A stretch of DNA of 64,000 nt from Charina bottae (lineage: Eukaryota > Chordata > Lepidosauria > Squamata > Charinaidae), in contig JALMGJ010000018.1 in assembly GCA_023362775.1 (NCBI GenBank), positions 2,543,001 to 2,607,000 of the forward strand, read 5' to 3'. The notes under the pieces were generated by a model. That model had not been told where the DNA came from, did not search any database, and saw only the letters and a list, made by a program, of their open reading frames with translations. Position numbers and translations under genes: made by a program. Positions 34,301 to 46,135 of the stretch are shown in pieces; the first letter of the stretch is position 1, and every line of letters starts with the position of its first letter.

Positions 34301-34371
34301 CCCATGCTGGCTGGGGAATTCTGGGAGTTGAAGTCCATACAGCTTAAAGTTGCCAAGGTTGAGAAACACTG
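34301..34371. mobile_element. Right half of a palindromic hAT-type MITE
   Basis: Only the GGGGAATTCTGGGAGTTGAA...GTTGAGAAACACTG half is present. Confidence 0.75.
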
Positions 34372-35947
34372 GTCTAACCATAGGTTTGTTGTGGGGATAA
34401 TAGGGGGCAGGACTATTATATATGCCAACTGAAGTTGTATAAAGTAAAGGCAGGATATAAATCTAATAATAGTAAAATCTGATAATATATTTGAAGAATG
34501 TTTCATTCATGGCTAACTTCTTTGACTTCCTAGTCTAGCCCACAGGACTGGAGGCCTTGCAGCCCATCCAAGAACTAACCAGGTTTATCTTGCTTAGCCA
34601 TGGTACCCAGATAAGGTCATCCAGCAGTTGCTGCTACCCGATAAGAGGAACAATGCTTGCACAAGCTACTTACTTGTTTTCTTATCTAGCATTTTAATCC
34701 ATGTTACTGTTTGCATCTTTTTAATGGCTGCCATTGATCTGATTTCTTTTCTCTCTTTCTTTTGCCTACCATGTTATGCTTTCGGCTAAACGTCATTGTG
34801 TCAGGCTTGGAAATGTTTTGTTTAAAGGAAAGCTGTACATCCTTGGGGGAAAAATAAAGGAGCCACACAGCTATTCACTTCCTTGCCGTCCAGATATGGA
34901 TTTGTAGCTGAAGTTTTATATTCAGCTCATTTCTACCCTCCCGTCTTTCGTCGTGGAACTTAAGGAGGGAAATGTGCCGCCTCTCATCACTTACCTAGGT
35001 TGAGCAAGGAGGCTGCTTCTGCAAGGAGGAGCCCTCAAGCCCTGTTGAGTTTAGTTAGACTTCTGAGCAGCTATAAGCCGGGACTGTGTGAGATTTCAGT
35101 TCAGAGATTGAATTCAAAGGCATCTGTTCCACTGTGGCCCAAGATCGTCTAGTGTTCTATGACTTCAGGGACACCTTTGCACATTCCGGGCACACCGTGG
35201 GATCATTTCATTGCGGGGTCCTGAGAGAGGGCCGTCTGTTGCACTTGCAAGAATCAGAGTTACGTGTGAGAACACCGCTCGTTTTAGGATGGGGTAGTCT
35301 TTGCTTACAAGCGTTCACAGGATTATTTGCGTGGGGGGAGATGGAGAATGAGGGTCACCGTGTTTTGCCCACCTAGCAGCTACCGCTTTGCATACATGCA
35401 GAACAGCAGCCAGCCTGTTCTGTTGTTAATCTCCTAAATCCACGGGCAAGCGGGGGCCTCACCAGCCCCACCACCTCGTGATCCCAGTGCTTGGAAGTCC
35501 TTAATCTGCAGGCAAAATTCTTATGCAAGCAATTCAGATCTTCTTTTTGGCATGTCCTATGGCATCAGCCTCCATGGCAGGCCCTCTTTGGTTATCCATG
35601 GCCTCCCTTGTCTAATTAAGTGACAGCAGAGACCTGCAACATCCTCTCTTCTTTCCCCTTCCTTCACAGCTTGCTGGTTCCTCATCTATTCATGCCCATT
35701 AAGCCATGCAGGAGAAGGAATCAGAAAGATTAGCCTTCTACACCCACACATGTTCGTGTAAAACATTACTGCATAGTGCTAATTAGAAGGAGGAGGATGC
35801 CAGAGCAAATAATACACAAAATGATGCAATGAAGCCTTCTCCAAATCTGATGTTACTGTATTTGGATGCTAACCCTCCTCATAGCCATCACTGGTTCATG
35901 CTGGTTAAGAATCATCTGAGTTGTAGTCCAACGGATCTGAAGGACAT
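34372..35947. other. No gene seen
   Basis: Apparently unique intronic sequence. Confidence 0.6.
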
Positions 35948-36625
35948 CAGTTTGGTCGAGGGTGTGGAAGAAGCTGGTCCACGGTGTGGATGAAGCTGGT
36001 CGAGGGTGTGGAAGAAGCTGGTCGAGGGTGTGGAAGAAGCTGTTCTAGGGTGTGGAAGAAGCTGGTCTAGGGTGTGGAAGAAGCTGGTCAAGGGTGTGGA
36101 AGAAGCTGGTCTAGGATGTGGAAGATGGAAGAAGCTGGTCTAGGGTGTGGAAGATGGAAGAAGCTGGTCTAGGGTGTGGAAGAAGCTGGTCTAGAGTGTG
36201 GAAGAAGCTGGTCAAGGGTGTGGAAGAAGCTGGTCTAGGGTGTGGAAGAAGCTGGTCTAGAGTGTGGAAGAAGCTGGTCAAGGGTGTGGAAGAAGCTGGT
36301 CAAGGGTGTGGAAGAAGCTGGTCTACGGTGTGGAAGAAGCTGGTCAAGGGTGTGGAAGAAGCTGGTCAAGGGTGTGGAAGAAGCTGGTCAAGGGTGTGGA
36401 TGAAGCTGGTCGAGGGTGTGGAAGAAGCTGGTTGAGGGTGTGGAAGAAGCTGGTCTAGGGTGTGGAAGAAGCTGGTCTAGAGTGTGGAAGAAGCTGGTCA
36501 AGGATGTGGAAGAAGCTGGTCTAGAGTGTGGAAGAAGCTGGTCAAGGGTGTGGAAGAAGCTGGTCTAGGGTGTGGAAGAAGCTGGTCAAGGGTGTGGAAG
36601 AAGCTGGTCTAGGGCGTGGAAGAAT
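35948..36625 (+). repeat. 22-bp minisatellite, about 30 copies
   Basis: Unit GTGTGGAAGAAGCTGGTCNAGG with variants at two or three positions (CTAG, CAAG, CGAG). Two units near 36,118-36,160 carry a small duplication. The 22-bp length cycles all three frames, giving long frames without meaning. Confidence 0.95.
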
Positions 36626-37821
36626 AGCAATAATAACATTCATTCCATTGCAGCTTGATTGGAGATTTTAAAAAGCAAAGCAGGACTTTTGATTGACACG
36701 AAGACCTTTCTCATCCCTCTCAAAGCAGAGCAACCACACTCACCAGAAGAGTCACAGCAAGCACCACCTGCATTCTCTGCTTCTGGCAACTTTGATGCTT
36801 CACTCATGTGTGGCAATTGTTGGCTTGGATGCCGAGTAGTCACTTCACTTTTGCACTTGTCTTCTCAATGACAAGATGGGCTTTTGGAGTAATATTTTGA
36901 CCTCACCTTAAAATGACCCAATGAGTTTCAGCAAACAGTTCATTTCTGTGCTAGTGGAAAGAGTTTCTTTATCCCCAGAAGTAAAGTGGTAAAATAGAAG
37001 TGGTAAAAATGTGTCGGACAGTAGCCACGTAAGACTTGAATGTATAAACACAGTGCCAAAGAGTATTTTCCTATTTACAAAACGATTGTCCGATGAGACT
37101 TAAACTCATATTGCCATTACCGGGGGCCAAGAAATCAAACTGAATGGAGATTCCCAGGATAGAGAATGGAAAATAATATCCCACCAGGACTGGCCTACCC
37201 ATAGTGGGACGGGGGGGCGGGGGGGAGCAAATGATGGCATATGGATGATGTCATCATTACATAAATGCCATCACTTCCCAATGCAAGTGTGTAAAGATGG
37301 CATTTGTGTGATGTCGTCATAATGTCCTTGTCACTTTAGTATCATCATAGTTTGCTACAAATGCTGCTGCCAAGAACCCCCCCCCCCCGAAACCTCTGGA
37401 AATTTAGATCAGCTTGCCCACACCATGCACAAACACACACACATACATACAGAGAGCGTGCGAGCTAGGCAATCATTGATAATGTACAACTAGGTGCCCA
37501 TCAGAGGGATTTCATTCTGGCAGATAAATAAGCTGGATGCTCCAAGTTCTTTGAAACTCCCAGATTCTCAGCTGCTCGGCTTGGGTGGATGAAAAGCCAT
37601 TCCCATTTCTATCTTAGCTTCCACCAGCTTAAACGATTCACCACACAACTAAAAATAAAATACTACAACTGCTGTGTTTCTCTGGGATAACGTGATGCAA
37701 CCCCGAGTTTCTTATTTGCCTTTCATAGCCTATCATAGGACTGAAGACAATATTTGAAGGGTGCAGTCTGCCCAGCCCAAGATTGATAATTGGTGTTGCA
37801 ACTCCTGAGTGTCCAATAATT
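36626..37821. other. No gene seen
   Basis: Apparently unique; runs of G (37,207-37,224) and C (37,379-37,388). Confidence 0.6.
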
Positions 37822-37912
37822 CAGGTAGTCCTCATTTAACGACTACTTGTTCAGCGACTGTTCGAAGTTACGACGGCGCTGAACAAGGAGACTTACGACC
37901 AGTCCTCGTAGT
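37822..37912. mobile_element. Fragment of the CAGGTAGTCCTCG palindromic element
   Basis: Starts CAGGTAGTCCTCATTTAACG and has a reduced interior; the right end is incomplete. Confidence 0.65.
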
Positions 37913-37949
37913 TGTGGCTAGACTAGACTAGCAGAGTGCATCCATGAAT

Positions 37950-38440
37950 GTCAGCTAGCTGTCAGAAGACCAAACGAAAACTCCTTAATCTCACAACACA
38001 GGGACAGACTCAACCACAGTTTCAACTGGGAAACTATTGGCGTCTTAGACCACACCAAATCCCAAAATACTGGAGAATTCCGGGAAGCCTGGCATTCAGG
38101 CAAATCAGCCATCAATAGACACATAGGGATAAACCACATTTGCAAACCATTCAAAAGAGACAATAAAAAGCCTGGGAAGGAAACAAAAGACTAGAACACA
38201 CACCCTCCAGCAGCAGGGATTAACACCAGACCTACAATCAGGCAGAAAACAATACTCTCATCAAGAACCACCAAGGGGGGGAGCCACACCCCCAGCAACA
38301 CTGGCAGGGCAAGCGACTGCATATAAACAGGCAGCAAACCCCACCCTCCCTCACACTGGTCGGGTCATGAAACACCTGCAAGCAAACAACCAAGCTCTGA
38401 GAGCACCCAGAATTTATATTTTTGCAGCCCAGGCAGGACA
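37950..38440 (+). mobile_element. Penelope-like element, family B-like, + strand
   Basis: AACTCCTTAATCTCACAACA then the translated block ending in the AREFLEASHSDKSAINRH region of family B (here worn: a shifted frame gives SGKSAINRHIGI). The 3' end keeps ATGAAACACCTGCAAGCAAA, but the CTGANGA half of the hammerhead is lost. Confidence 0.72.
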
Positions 38441-38540
38441 AACCCTAAACTAAAGGGCACTTGTCATTCACAGGTAGCACCATGCCCATATGCATTCTCC
38501 CTGGGTTTCTTTGAACAGGAGCAACTACAGTAAAGCAAAA

Positions 38541-38887
38541 TATAGGTAGTCCTCGCTTAATGACCAAATGAAGCGGTCATTAAGCAAATCCGACCCAATT
38601 TTATGACCTTTTTTGAGGCAGTCGTTAAGTGAATCACTGCGGGCATTAAGCGAACCGTGTGATTGTTAAGCGACTCATGCAGTTCCCCAAATGGCGATCA
38701 TGTGACCATGGGGTGCTGCGACATCATAAATGCAAACCGGTTGCCAAGCGCCCAAACCATGATCACGTGACCGTGGGGATGCTGCAACGGTCATAAGTGT
38801 GAGGACCAGTCGTAAGTCGGTTTTTCAGCACCGTCGTAAGTTTGAACTGTCACTAAATGAATGGTTGTTAAGCGAGGACTACCTGTA
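38541..38887. mobile_element. TA-flanked palindromic element (CAGGTAGTCCTCG type)
   Basis: TAGGTAGTCCTCGCTTAATG at 38,543 and AAGCGAGGACTACCTG ending 38,885, TA flanks. Confidence 0.85.
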
Positions 38888-39602
38888 TGAGCTCTGCTGT
38901 GGAACTTGATTAATTCATGTAAGGGCAGCTCATTTTTACAAATCCTTATTTATTTTGCTACCTTGATCCCCTTTGCTCATCCTGCTTTCTTTTTTTCTGG
39001 GCCTAAAGAGTAAATGAAACTGTTTTATGTACTGATGTGACTCTCTCTAAACCTCCCCCTCTCCTTCCTTTGTTTAATACATTAGCCAGAATACTGTGTA
39101 AAATGGTTGCTAATAGAAAAATCACATGGACAATTCTGTTCTAGCACCCTTATTTATGCTCTGCAGTGGGAATGATCTGCATTCATTGATGCTGACCTAA
39201 CATTTCCTAGTCCTTCTTCATTTTTGTATTAGGAATGGCGGGGCTAACACATCCAGATGCCTACATTTAATTTAGCAGCTTCAGGTGTTGATTAATCAGC
39301 AATAATGTGCAATTTCCACCGCAGACTTGCTAATGAGATCTTCAAGGTAAACACAGCAACGGACTGTTTTGCAAGGAAGAAACTCTTCAGGAATCTGCTG
39401 CTAAGAGTCCAGGTGTGAGGTTTTCCTGTTGAACAGGAAACTATTGAACTAGACATTTGTCAGTAGAGAGCCATTTTTCCATGAGCAGAATTAGTCATCG
39501 ACAGATGTTGATCAGCATCCCACTGGATTGACTTCTGCATTGAGAAGTTTCTTCAAATTTTTTGGTGAAGGCTATGAGCTCAACCCAATCAGGCCAAACT
39601 CT
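38888..39602. other. No gene seen
   Basis: Apparently unique. Confidence 0.6.
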
Positions 39603-39765
39603 TCTAAATAACTCTTTATTATTAAAGAGTTATTATTAAAGTTTTAAGGATTCCCTTACTAACTTTACTCAGACTGAAGAAGCTCCTTGGATAAGGAGTG
39701 AAAGGTTTCTACTGAGAAAATAGAAATCCAGTTGACATGATTCAAGGCACAGTCTAAATAACTCT
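39603..39765 (+). mobile_element. PLE family A 3' end with 13-bp target duplication
   Basis: TCTAAATAACTCT at 39,603-39,615 and 39,753-39,765 encloses only 137 bp: the last part of family A with its hammerhead, ending ATTCAAGGCACAG. A strongly 5'-truncated retroinsertion. Confidence 0.85.
39666..39718 (+). ncRNA. Hammerhead-like motif, altered core
   Basis: Same layout as 1,218-1,270, with CTGAAGA (39,674-39,680) and stem II intact, but GAAACGTT has become GAAAGGTT (39,700-39,707). This removes a stem III pair and should weaken or abolish cleavage. Confidence 0.6.
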
Positions 39766-40547
39766 AGTTTTTCAGAATCAATATCTGGATTCCACCCCCC
39801 ACCCCCTTGAATTCACTCTCATTGGATGAAGTAATGGTAACTTGTGAAAGGAGTAGGACCAATCTATGGAGGCCAGAGCTGTCAGTACCCCCTAGATATG
39901 ATCTCTTTCCAAAGATCTCTCCCTTCTGAAGATAGTTGTAAGAGACTGGAGGGTCCTGAATGTGGGTTTCACTACATACAATACATGCACATGGAAGTTT
40001 CAATTCTTGGAGGTGGCTTGGAAGGTGGCTGGGAAAGACATCTGAGGAGCATAGTATACAGCAGCTTCCCCAACCTGGAGTCCCTCAAATACTTTGGACT
40101 TCAAGGCCCAGAATTCCCAGGTGCATTGAACTTTATGGTCTCCTGTTCAATTCTGAAATTTGAAATCCAGTGCATATGGAGGAGATCACCATGAGGAAGA
40201 CTGGTACAGTGTAGCCTTTATGAATCTGTGCACCGTCCAGATGCATGGGTTTGAACTCCCAGAATTCCTTTGCTAGTAATGGCCATTGCTGAGAATTCTG
40301 GGAATTGAAGTCTATATATTCAAAGAGCTAAGATTTGTAGGAAAACTGGTATACAGCATAGAGGCTTGGTATAAGGAGCTTCCTCAAAGACATCTGGCCC
40401 ATGTCATCCTAAATTAGATGGACCTCTGGCTGGGCCTTCTTCTGTTCTCTCTCCCACCCCACTCACCAGTATATGTGGTTTCCTTTTGATCAATGTATGT
40501 TTCACATTTTGACAGGTGGAAGTGGGACTGTGTTGGATATTCTCTGT
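39766..40547. other. No gene seen; worn MITE-like pieces
   Basis: Around 40,060-40,120 and 40,230-40,320 CTTCAAGGCCCAGAATTCCC and TTGAACTCCCAGAATTCC recall the palindromic MITE, but ends are lost. Confidence 0.45.
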
Positions 40548-41302
40548 CTTGCAAGCAGGGTTTCTCAACCAGGGTTCCGTGGCACCCTCGGGTTCTGCAA
40601 GTGGTCACTAGGGGTTCCCTGGGAGATCACAATTTATTTAAAAAATTATTTCAAATTTGGGCAACTTCCCATTAAAGAGGTAAGTTTCTTTATTTTCAGT
40701 TTAAGAACACTGTGAATGCATATAGACAGGCCTCTTCTTCTTCTTGGCGATCACTCGTAGCCGAGAAAGATTGTCTTCCAGGGGTAAAATCTTAACAGTG
40801 GATCCGTAAGAGGCTGTAAAGGCCAATTCTGGATCCGCACAACCTCCCACAATGAGGGCATAGGTTTCCGGGTGGGAGACGGTCACGATGAGGGTTTGCT
40901 TGACGTGCCTTCCTCTTAGCTCGTTTCTCCCTTTCGCCCTGTACTCGTGCTTCTTCAAAGTCCGTAGCACCTTTAATAAAGGCTGACCTCCAGTTGAAAC
41001 GCTCATGAGTTAGGGCTTCCTAGTTCTCAATGCTGATATTAATTTTTTTAAAATTAGCTTTGAGAGTATCTTTGAATCTCTTTTGCTGTCCACCAATATT
41101 CTGTTTTCCATTCTTAAGTTGGGAGTAAAGTAGCTGCTTTGGAAGACGATGGTCAAGAGACAGGCCTACACAGGAAACGAATAGAATAATGTTGTAACTT
41201 CTGGCCTATATTTGAGCCTGAATGTGCAGGGGTTCCCCGAGGCCTGAAAACTATTTCAAGGGTTCCTCAAGGGTCAAAAGGTTGAGAAAGGCTGCTTGCA
41301 AG
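40548..41302. mobile_element. hAT element split by a LINE
   Basis: Ends CAGGGTTTCTCAA (40,556) and TTGAGAAAGGCTG (to 41,294) with exact 8-bp CTTGCAAG duplications. Same family as 11,191-11,499. Confidence 0.9.
40724..41167 (-). mobile_element. 5'-truncated zinc-finger-ended LINE nested in the hAT element
   Basis: 40,734-41,157, flanked by exact AGACAGGCCT (40,724-40,733; 41,158-41,167). The + strand left end CTTCTTCTTCTT is the LINE's (AAG)n tail. Matches the LINE at 46.1-47.0 kb. Confidence 0.88.
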
Positions 41303-41726
41303 GAATCAGGAAGAGCTCACCCCCCCCCCACCTCCAGCAGTTAGTGAGTTGGGGCATCTAAACAAAATGCCAGGTTTTCCCCCCATAGATTGTGAATGAA
41401 CAAATTAAGTTGAAACTGGTTAAAAAAGTCAATTTTTAAAAAACTTTGTGTGTTTGGTCAAGGAACACTCATCTTTACTAGTAGCCACTGAACAACACAA
41501 TAGTATTATGATTTCATATGCTCCTTCGAGTTTTGTGCACCAATTGATTATATTCAGTTTTTCAGCTGTCTCACACTCCCCCCCCCCCAAATAGGTTAGG
41601 GTTATTGATTGATGATTAACAGTTTTAGCTCTGTGAATTTATGTAACCATGCCATAATCCCAAGGATATTGCAGCAACTGATTATGTCTGCTGCAGGCAG
41701 AAACTTTTCAGACATGAGATTTTAAT
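41303..41726. other. No gene seen
   Basis: Nothing recognised. Confidence 0.6.
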
Positions 41727-42440
41727 ATGAGTGCTGGGCAAAAAGGAACAAGACCCTTTGTTTTATTTCACTGTATTCTATATTTGGACTACTGCAATGC
41801 GCTCTACATGGGGCTGCCCTTGAAGAGCATTTGGAAGCTTCAGCTGGTGCAGCATGCGGGTGCACGGATAGTAAATGGAGTCGGATATTCGACACACGTA
41901 ACACCGCTGCTGCGTGAGCTGCATTGGTTGTCGGTGTGCTTCCGGGTGCAATTCAAGGTGCTGGTTGTCACCTTTAAAGCCCTTCATGGCTTGGGACCGG
42001 GTTACTTAAGGGACCATCTTTTCCCAGTTGTCTCTACCCGTCCAATCCGGTCCGGCAGGATGGGCATGCTCCAGGTCCCATCGGCAAAGGAATGTCAGCT
42101 GGTGGGGACCAGGAGACGTGCCTTCTCTGCTGTGGCACCTGCCCTCTGGAACATCCCCCCTCCTGAGATTAGGATGGCCCCGGCCCTTTTGGCTTTTCGG
42201 AAGGCCTTGAAGACCTGGCTTTGTGCCTGGGCCTGGGGCCCCGAGTGTGAAGGGCCCCATTTCCTGGTTGTGCTGACACTGATGGATTTTAATATCTCTT
42301 GGCTGCTATTTATATTTAATTTCTTTTGTACTATCTTAATTGTTTGGCTCTTTTTATGACTGTTAGCCACCCAGAGTCATTGGTTTGAGATGGGCAGCTA
42401 TATAAATTGAATAAGTAAACAAACATTTATTTATTTATTT
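41727..42440 (+). mobile_element. CR1 LINE 3' end, + strand
   Basis: Translation YCNALYMGLPLKSIWKLQLV, VTPLLRELHWLSVCFRVQFK, FKALHGLGPGYLRDHLFPVV and RRRAFSAVAPALWNIPPPE is the CR1 ORF2 C terminus in one frame of 210 codons, followed by the 3' UTR and an (ATTT)n tail. Confidence 0.9.
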
Positions 42441-42869
42441 ATTATTTTCCAACCTCTCTCAGGTTAGAAGGCCTTTGAACCCATTTTTAACAATCCCAGG
42501 ATGCCCATACAACATTAATTATGGCACTTAATTACTTTGTCATCTCTGAAGGTGCTTAATTGCATTTGGTGCTGTAGCTGTGCTTCTGGTGAGCTTCTGG
42601 TGAGAACCGGATGTCCCTGTGATATGGTCAGCAATCCTGTCCTCTGCTGTATGGCCATCTCATCTTGTGCTAGATAAAGTTACAAAGGTAAATTTCATAT
42701 AGGTTAGACTTCTACCCCCAAATTCACCTGCAGAGCTTTTATTTCTGAAAGCTGAATGCAGAATCTACAGAACTGTAGATGAAAAAAAATAGAGATAATG
42801 ATACTCTCCTTCTTAGTAGATAGATTGCTTAATATATCACATTGAAAAACAGTAAAATAACTTTGAATT
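42441..42869. other. No gene seen
   Basis: Nothing recognised. Confidence 0.6.
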
Positions 42870-42870
42870 A

Positions 42871-42927
<57 letters not shown>
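42870..42927 (+). repeat. (ATCT)n microsatellite
   Basis: About 14 units of the GATA family on the opposite strand. Confidence 0.95.
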
Positions 42928-42934
42928 GAAACCA

Positions 42935-43815
42935 TTAGTGGACAGCTAGAACCACTGAATGGAGCAGAGCTTAATACAGCAAAAAGACACGCACAGAAAA
43001 GAGTATTATCTAAAATAGTGTTGATGAGCACGTTAGATAAATATAGGTTATTGATCTTACACACTTAGCCCACCCAAGCATAAAGAATTGCACACAGAGA
43101 CAAAGTAGGTTCAAAAATAAGCACAAAAGAAAATCAATCGAAGAGAATATTTGTAGCTCAGGGTTGAACTGGGGAGTCTTTGGTGCTCTCTGAGCCTTGT
43201 TGTTTTCATGCAGACGTTTCATTGCCAGGCTAGGCAACATCTTCAGTGCAAAAAGGGAGTGGAACTTGCTGTCTGTTTATATACCCTGGCTTGTCCTGCC
43301 TGTGTTGGTGGGGGTCTTGTACTCTCCTTGGTAGTTCCTTGATTGGGATGTTGTGTGCTGTTTGGGTGATTGACTGAGTTAATAGTTCCTTGATTAAGGT
43401 CTATTGTGTTGTTTGATTGCTCCTCTGCTGCTAATCTTGCTGTTAATCTATGCATATCTTCTTGTTGATTGCTGGCCCAGGGGTGTTCTGGTCTTCTGGC
43501 TATTCTATTGTCTCTTATGAATGGTATGTAAATGTTGTTAACCTCTATGTGTCTGTTGATGGCTGCTTTGTCTGAGTGCCAAGCTTCCAGGAATTCTCTA
43601 GCATTTTTGGATTTGGCCTGGTCTAATATGCTCACAGTTTCCCAGTTGAAAGTATGGTTAAGTCTGTCCATGTGTTGTGAGATTAAGGAGTTTTCATCAT
43701 GTCTTCTGACTGCTAGTTGGTGTTCGTGGATGCGTTCTGCTAGTCTTCTGCCAGTCTGTAGGACAGACTGGCAGAATCTTCAGCCACTATGTAGGCAACT
43801 AGCACCAAAGACTCC
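42935..43815 (-). mobile_element. Penelope-like element, family B, - strand
   Basis: The - strand holds the family B C-terminal frame (43,671-43,243, 142 codons: MDRLNHTFNWETVSILDQAK...), a hammerhead at 43,254-43,205 and the 3' end near 43,140. The stretch 42,950-43,090 is shared with 17.8-18.0 kb. Confidence 0.8.
43205..43254 (-). ncRNA. Hammerhead-ribozyme-like motif, PLE family B
   Basis: On the - strand CTGAAGA (43,246-43,240), stem II TTGCC/GGCAA, GAAACGTC (43,220-43,213), and stem I from TTTTTGCA with TGCATGAA. Core fully kept. Confidence 0.75.
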
Positions 43816-45659
43816 ACAAAAGAAAATCTTACTCGTTTATTTGGTCCAGTTACATCCATTTAGGAAATAGATTCTTGCTCTTCTTTCTTTCCCTAAACTG
43901 AATTGACCCTTAGCCCTCACTGCTGCTAAGGGCTGCGTGCGGAAAGGGGGAACCTCCTGACTCTAGGCCCAGGCATGACTCCTAGAGAGAAGGAGCAGCA
44001 GCCACATGCTACCTTCTCAGATGGTAGAAGGAGGTAGAGAGAGGAAGAAGGTAGGAGGGACAACAAACGGCTTCCTCCAGAAGCATATAGAAAATTGCAT
44101 CCTAGAACGAACTCATCCACATGCTAATGAGGCATGCTGATTTGCTGGGACCTCCAACACTATCTACTTACATACTTACATACATAGACACACACACACA
44201 TGTGCACACATAGATCCAGGAAACAATAACATAATAATTCTGAATTAAAATATAAAATATATATTCTTTAGATTGTGCTTGTATATGTCATAATCTAATT
44301 TGGGAAGAAACATTCCCTCCTGTTTAGGGGTGGCATTAGCAGGTTTTATAGGAGCACTATAAAATGTATGGGCTGGATGAAGTCCTGGAGAGCCTCTTGT
44401 CCAACTCGGTGCCCAGGACAGAAGTCCACTACTACAGCGTCCTTGACGGACGGTCATCCAGGCTTCACATCTCCAGCAAAGAGTGCCCATTAACTCCCAT
44501 GGCAAAAGAAGGCCCTGGCCTGTTCCAGCGTGCAGGACTCAGAATAAATGGCCTCATGAAGTTATAATACGGCAGATTCCAGGAACAAACTATTATTAAA
44601 ACAACCAAAGACTTGAAAATTGGATGCTGGGTTCTTTGGGATGCATTTTAATAGGTTAACAATTTAACTTGAACGGATTAACTGTTTCAGTTGTTGTAAC
44701 CACATGTTCTCCTGATGTTTTATGTTTGGATCATGGTGTCACCAAACTGACCTCGGTCCTTTAAGCTCCTGAGCTTCTTTAACATCCCAAGATGGAAAAG
44801 ATCACATGCATCAGCTAGGAGTTCTTCTAAGCTCCAAAGAAGGCCCGGATCATTTTGTTCTCCTTTCTATGCTTCACTATTGGCAGAACTAAATAGCACT
44901 GATTTTCAGAGTGCATAATGCAGCTTTCTGGAAAAGGTTGAAAATGACAAGCATTTCAATGAGCCACAGCTGGGTAGCTCTGCATTCAACTACACCAGTC
45001 ACTCCCAGCCAGCCGGTTTCCTTCTCCGCTACTTAATGAATAGATGTTGGAAGAGGGAAATGCTCTTTCTCTGTCGTTACATCTCTTGGGTCAAAACTCT
45101 TGGGGTCCTTTTGCAGAGTTCAGTTGGGACAGGATGAAGCTCAGACTTCATCTTGTTCATCATTCATGGTAATCCATTTCTTTCTTTTCTTCTTTTTGGA
45201 CTGGAGCATGCAAGTTCATCCTGTGGGCAGAAAATGGCATTTGCTTGCCCATTAATTGGCAGCTGTCTCGGTTCTTTCAATTGTTCCCTTCAAGTAGGCC
45301 ATCAAATGCAGTCTCTCTCATTCTTCCTGTCCCTCTGTGGCCTGGTAGCCCATCTGTGAAATTCAGAAGACAGTCTTAGCAGATTGGTAGGACGTGAGAA
45401 TAGCTTTGATGAGAGATCTAGAATAGTTTCCTTCCAACAGATTGGAAATCTTTCCTCCCAAATCAACATGGAGAGAGTCCTGATCAGAAACATTTAACCA
45501 ACCAAGTCCATAGAAAGAAGGCTGGAGTTTTCAGCCCTTTGTGCAGCTGAGGCTAGAAAAGAATAATTTTAAAAATGCAGCTTCTGAGGACGGGGGGGGG
45601 GGGTGGGGGTAAGTAGGTGGGTGGGATGGGAAATACTGAGTTTGGTAACTGGTCTCCAT
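43816..45659. other. No gene seen
   Basis: 1.8 kb of apparently unique intronic DNA. Confidence 0.55.
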
Positions 45660-45895
45660 TATTTTTTTAAAAAGTAATTTTTATTGAAGATATATTTTAC
45701 AGAGTAAAAACAATACAAATTTAAAGAAAAAAAGTGGAAAAGGTAAAAAGGTAAAAAAAGAAAAGTGAAGAAAAGAGAGAAGTTAAGTAAGAAATAAAAG
45801 AGAAAAGAAAAGAAAAAAGATATAAAGAAGTGGCTTCCAATCTTCTTTACAGCAGTTATAAATGCATTTATATTTTATCCTCCCTCCCTCCTTCT
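45660..45895 (-). mobile_element. L1 3' UTR, - strand
   Basis: ATTTTTATTGAAGATATATT and the long A/G-rich run to GCTTCCAATCTTCTTTACAG resemble the 3' ends at 15.24-15.45 kb and 54.31-54.48 kb. Confidence 0.65.
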
Positions 45896-46028
45896 CTGCA
45901 TTTCTCAACCTTGGCAGCTTTCAAAGGTGTGGACCCCAACTCCCAGAATTCCCCAGCCAGCCTGATGGCTAGGGAATTCTGGGAGTTGGAGTCCACATCT
46001 CTGAAAGCTGCCAAGGTTGAGAAACATG
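45896..46028. mobile_element. Palindromic hAT-type MITE, worn ends
   Basis: Arms around CCCAACTCCCAGAATTCCCC and its complement are clear; the outer CAGTG is changed on both sides. Confidence 0.8.
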
Positions 46029-46135
46029 GCTCTATAGTTATATTGTGGCTCAATTCTTTCCATGTAAATGGTCTCCCTTAGAAATGATTTTTCCAGGTTT
46101 CTGCTCAAACTCAGTGGCACTGTTAGGTGATAAAG

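Noticed and set aside
36118..36458. Repetitive frame with VWKKLVKGVEEAG units
   Set aside because: Comes from the 22-bp minisatellite, which runs through all three frames every three units.
35948..36625. CRISPR-like array
   Set aside because: The repeats are directly adjacent with no spacers, and this is a vertebrate genome.
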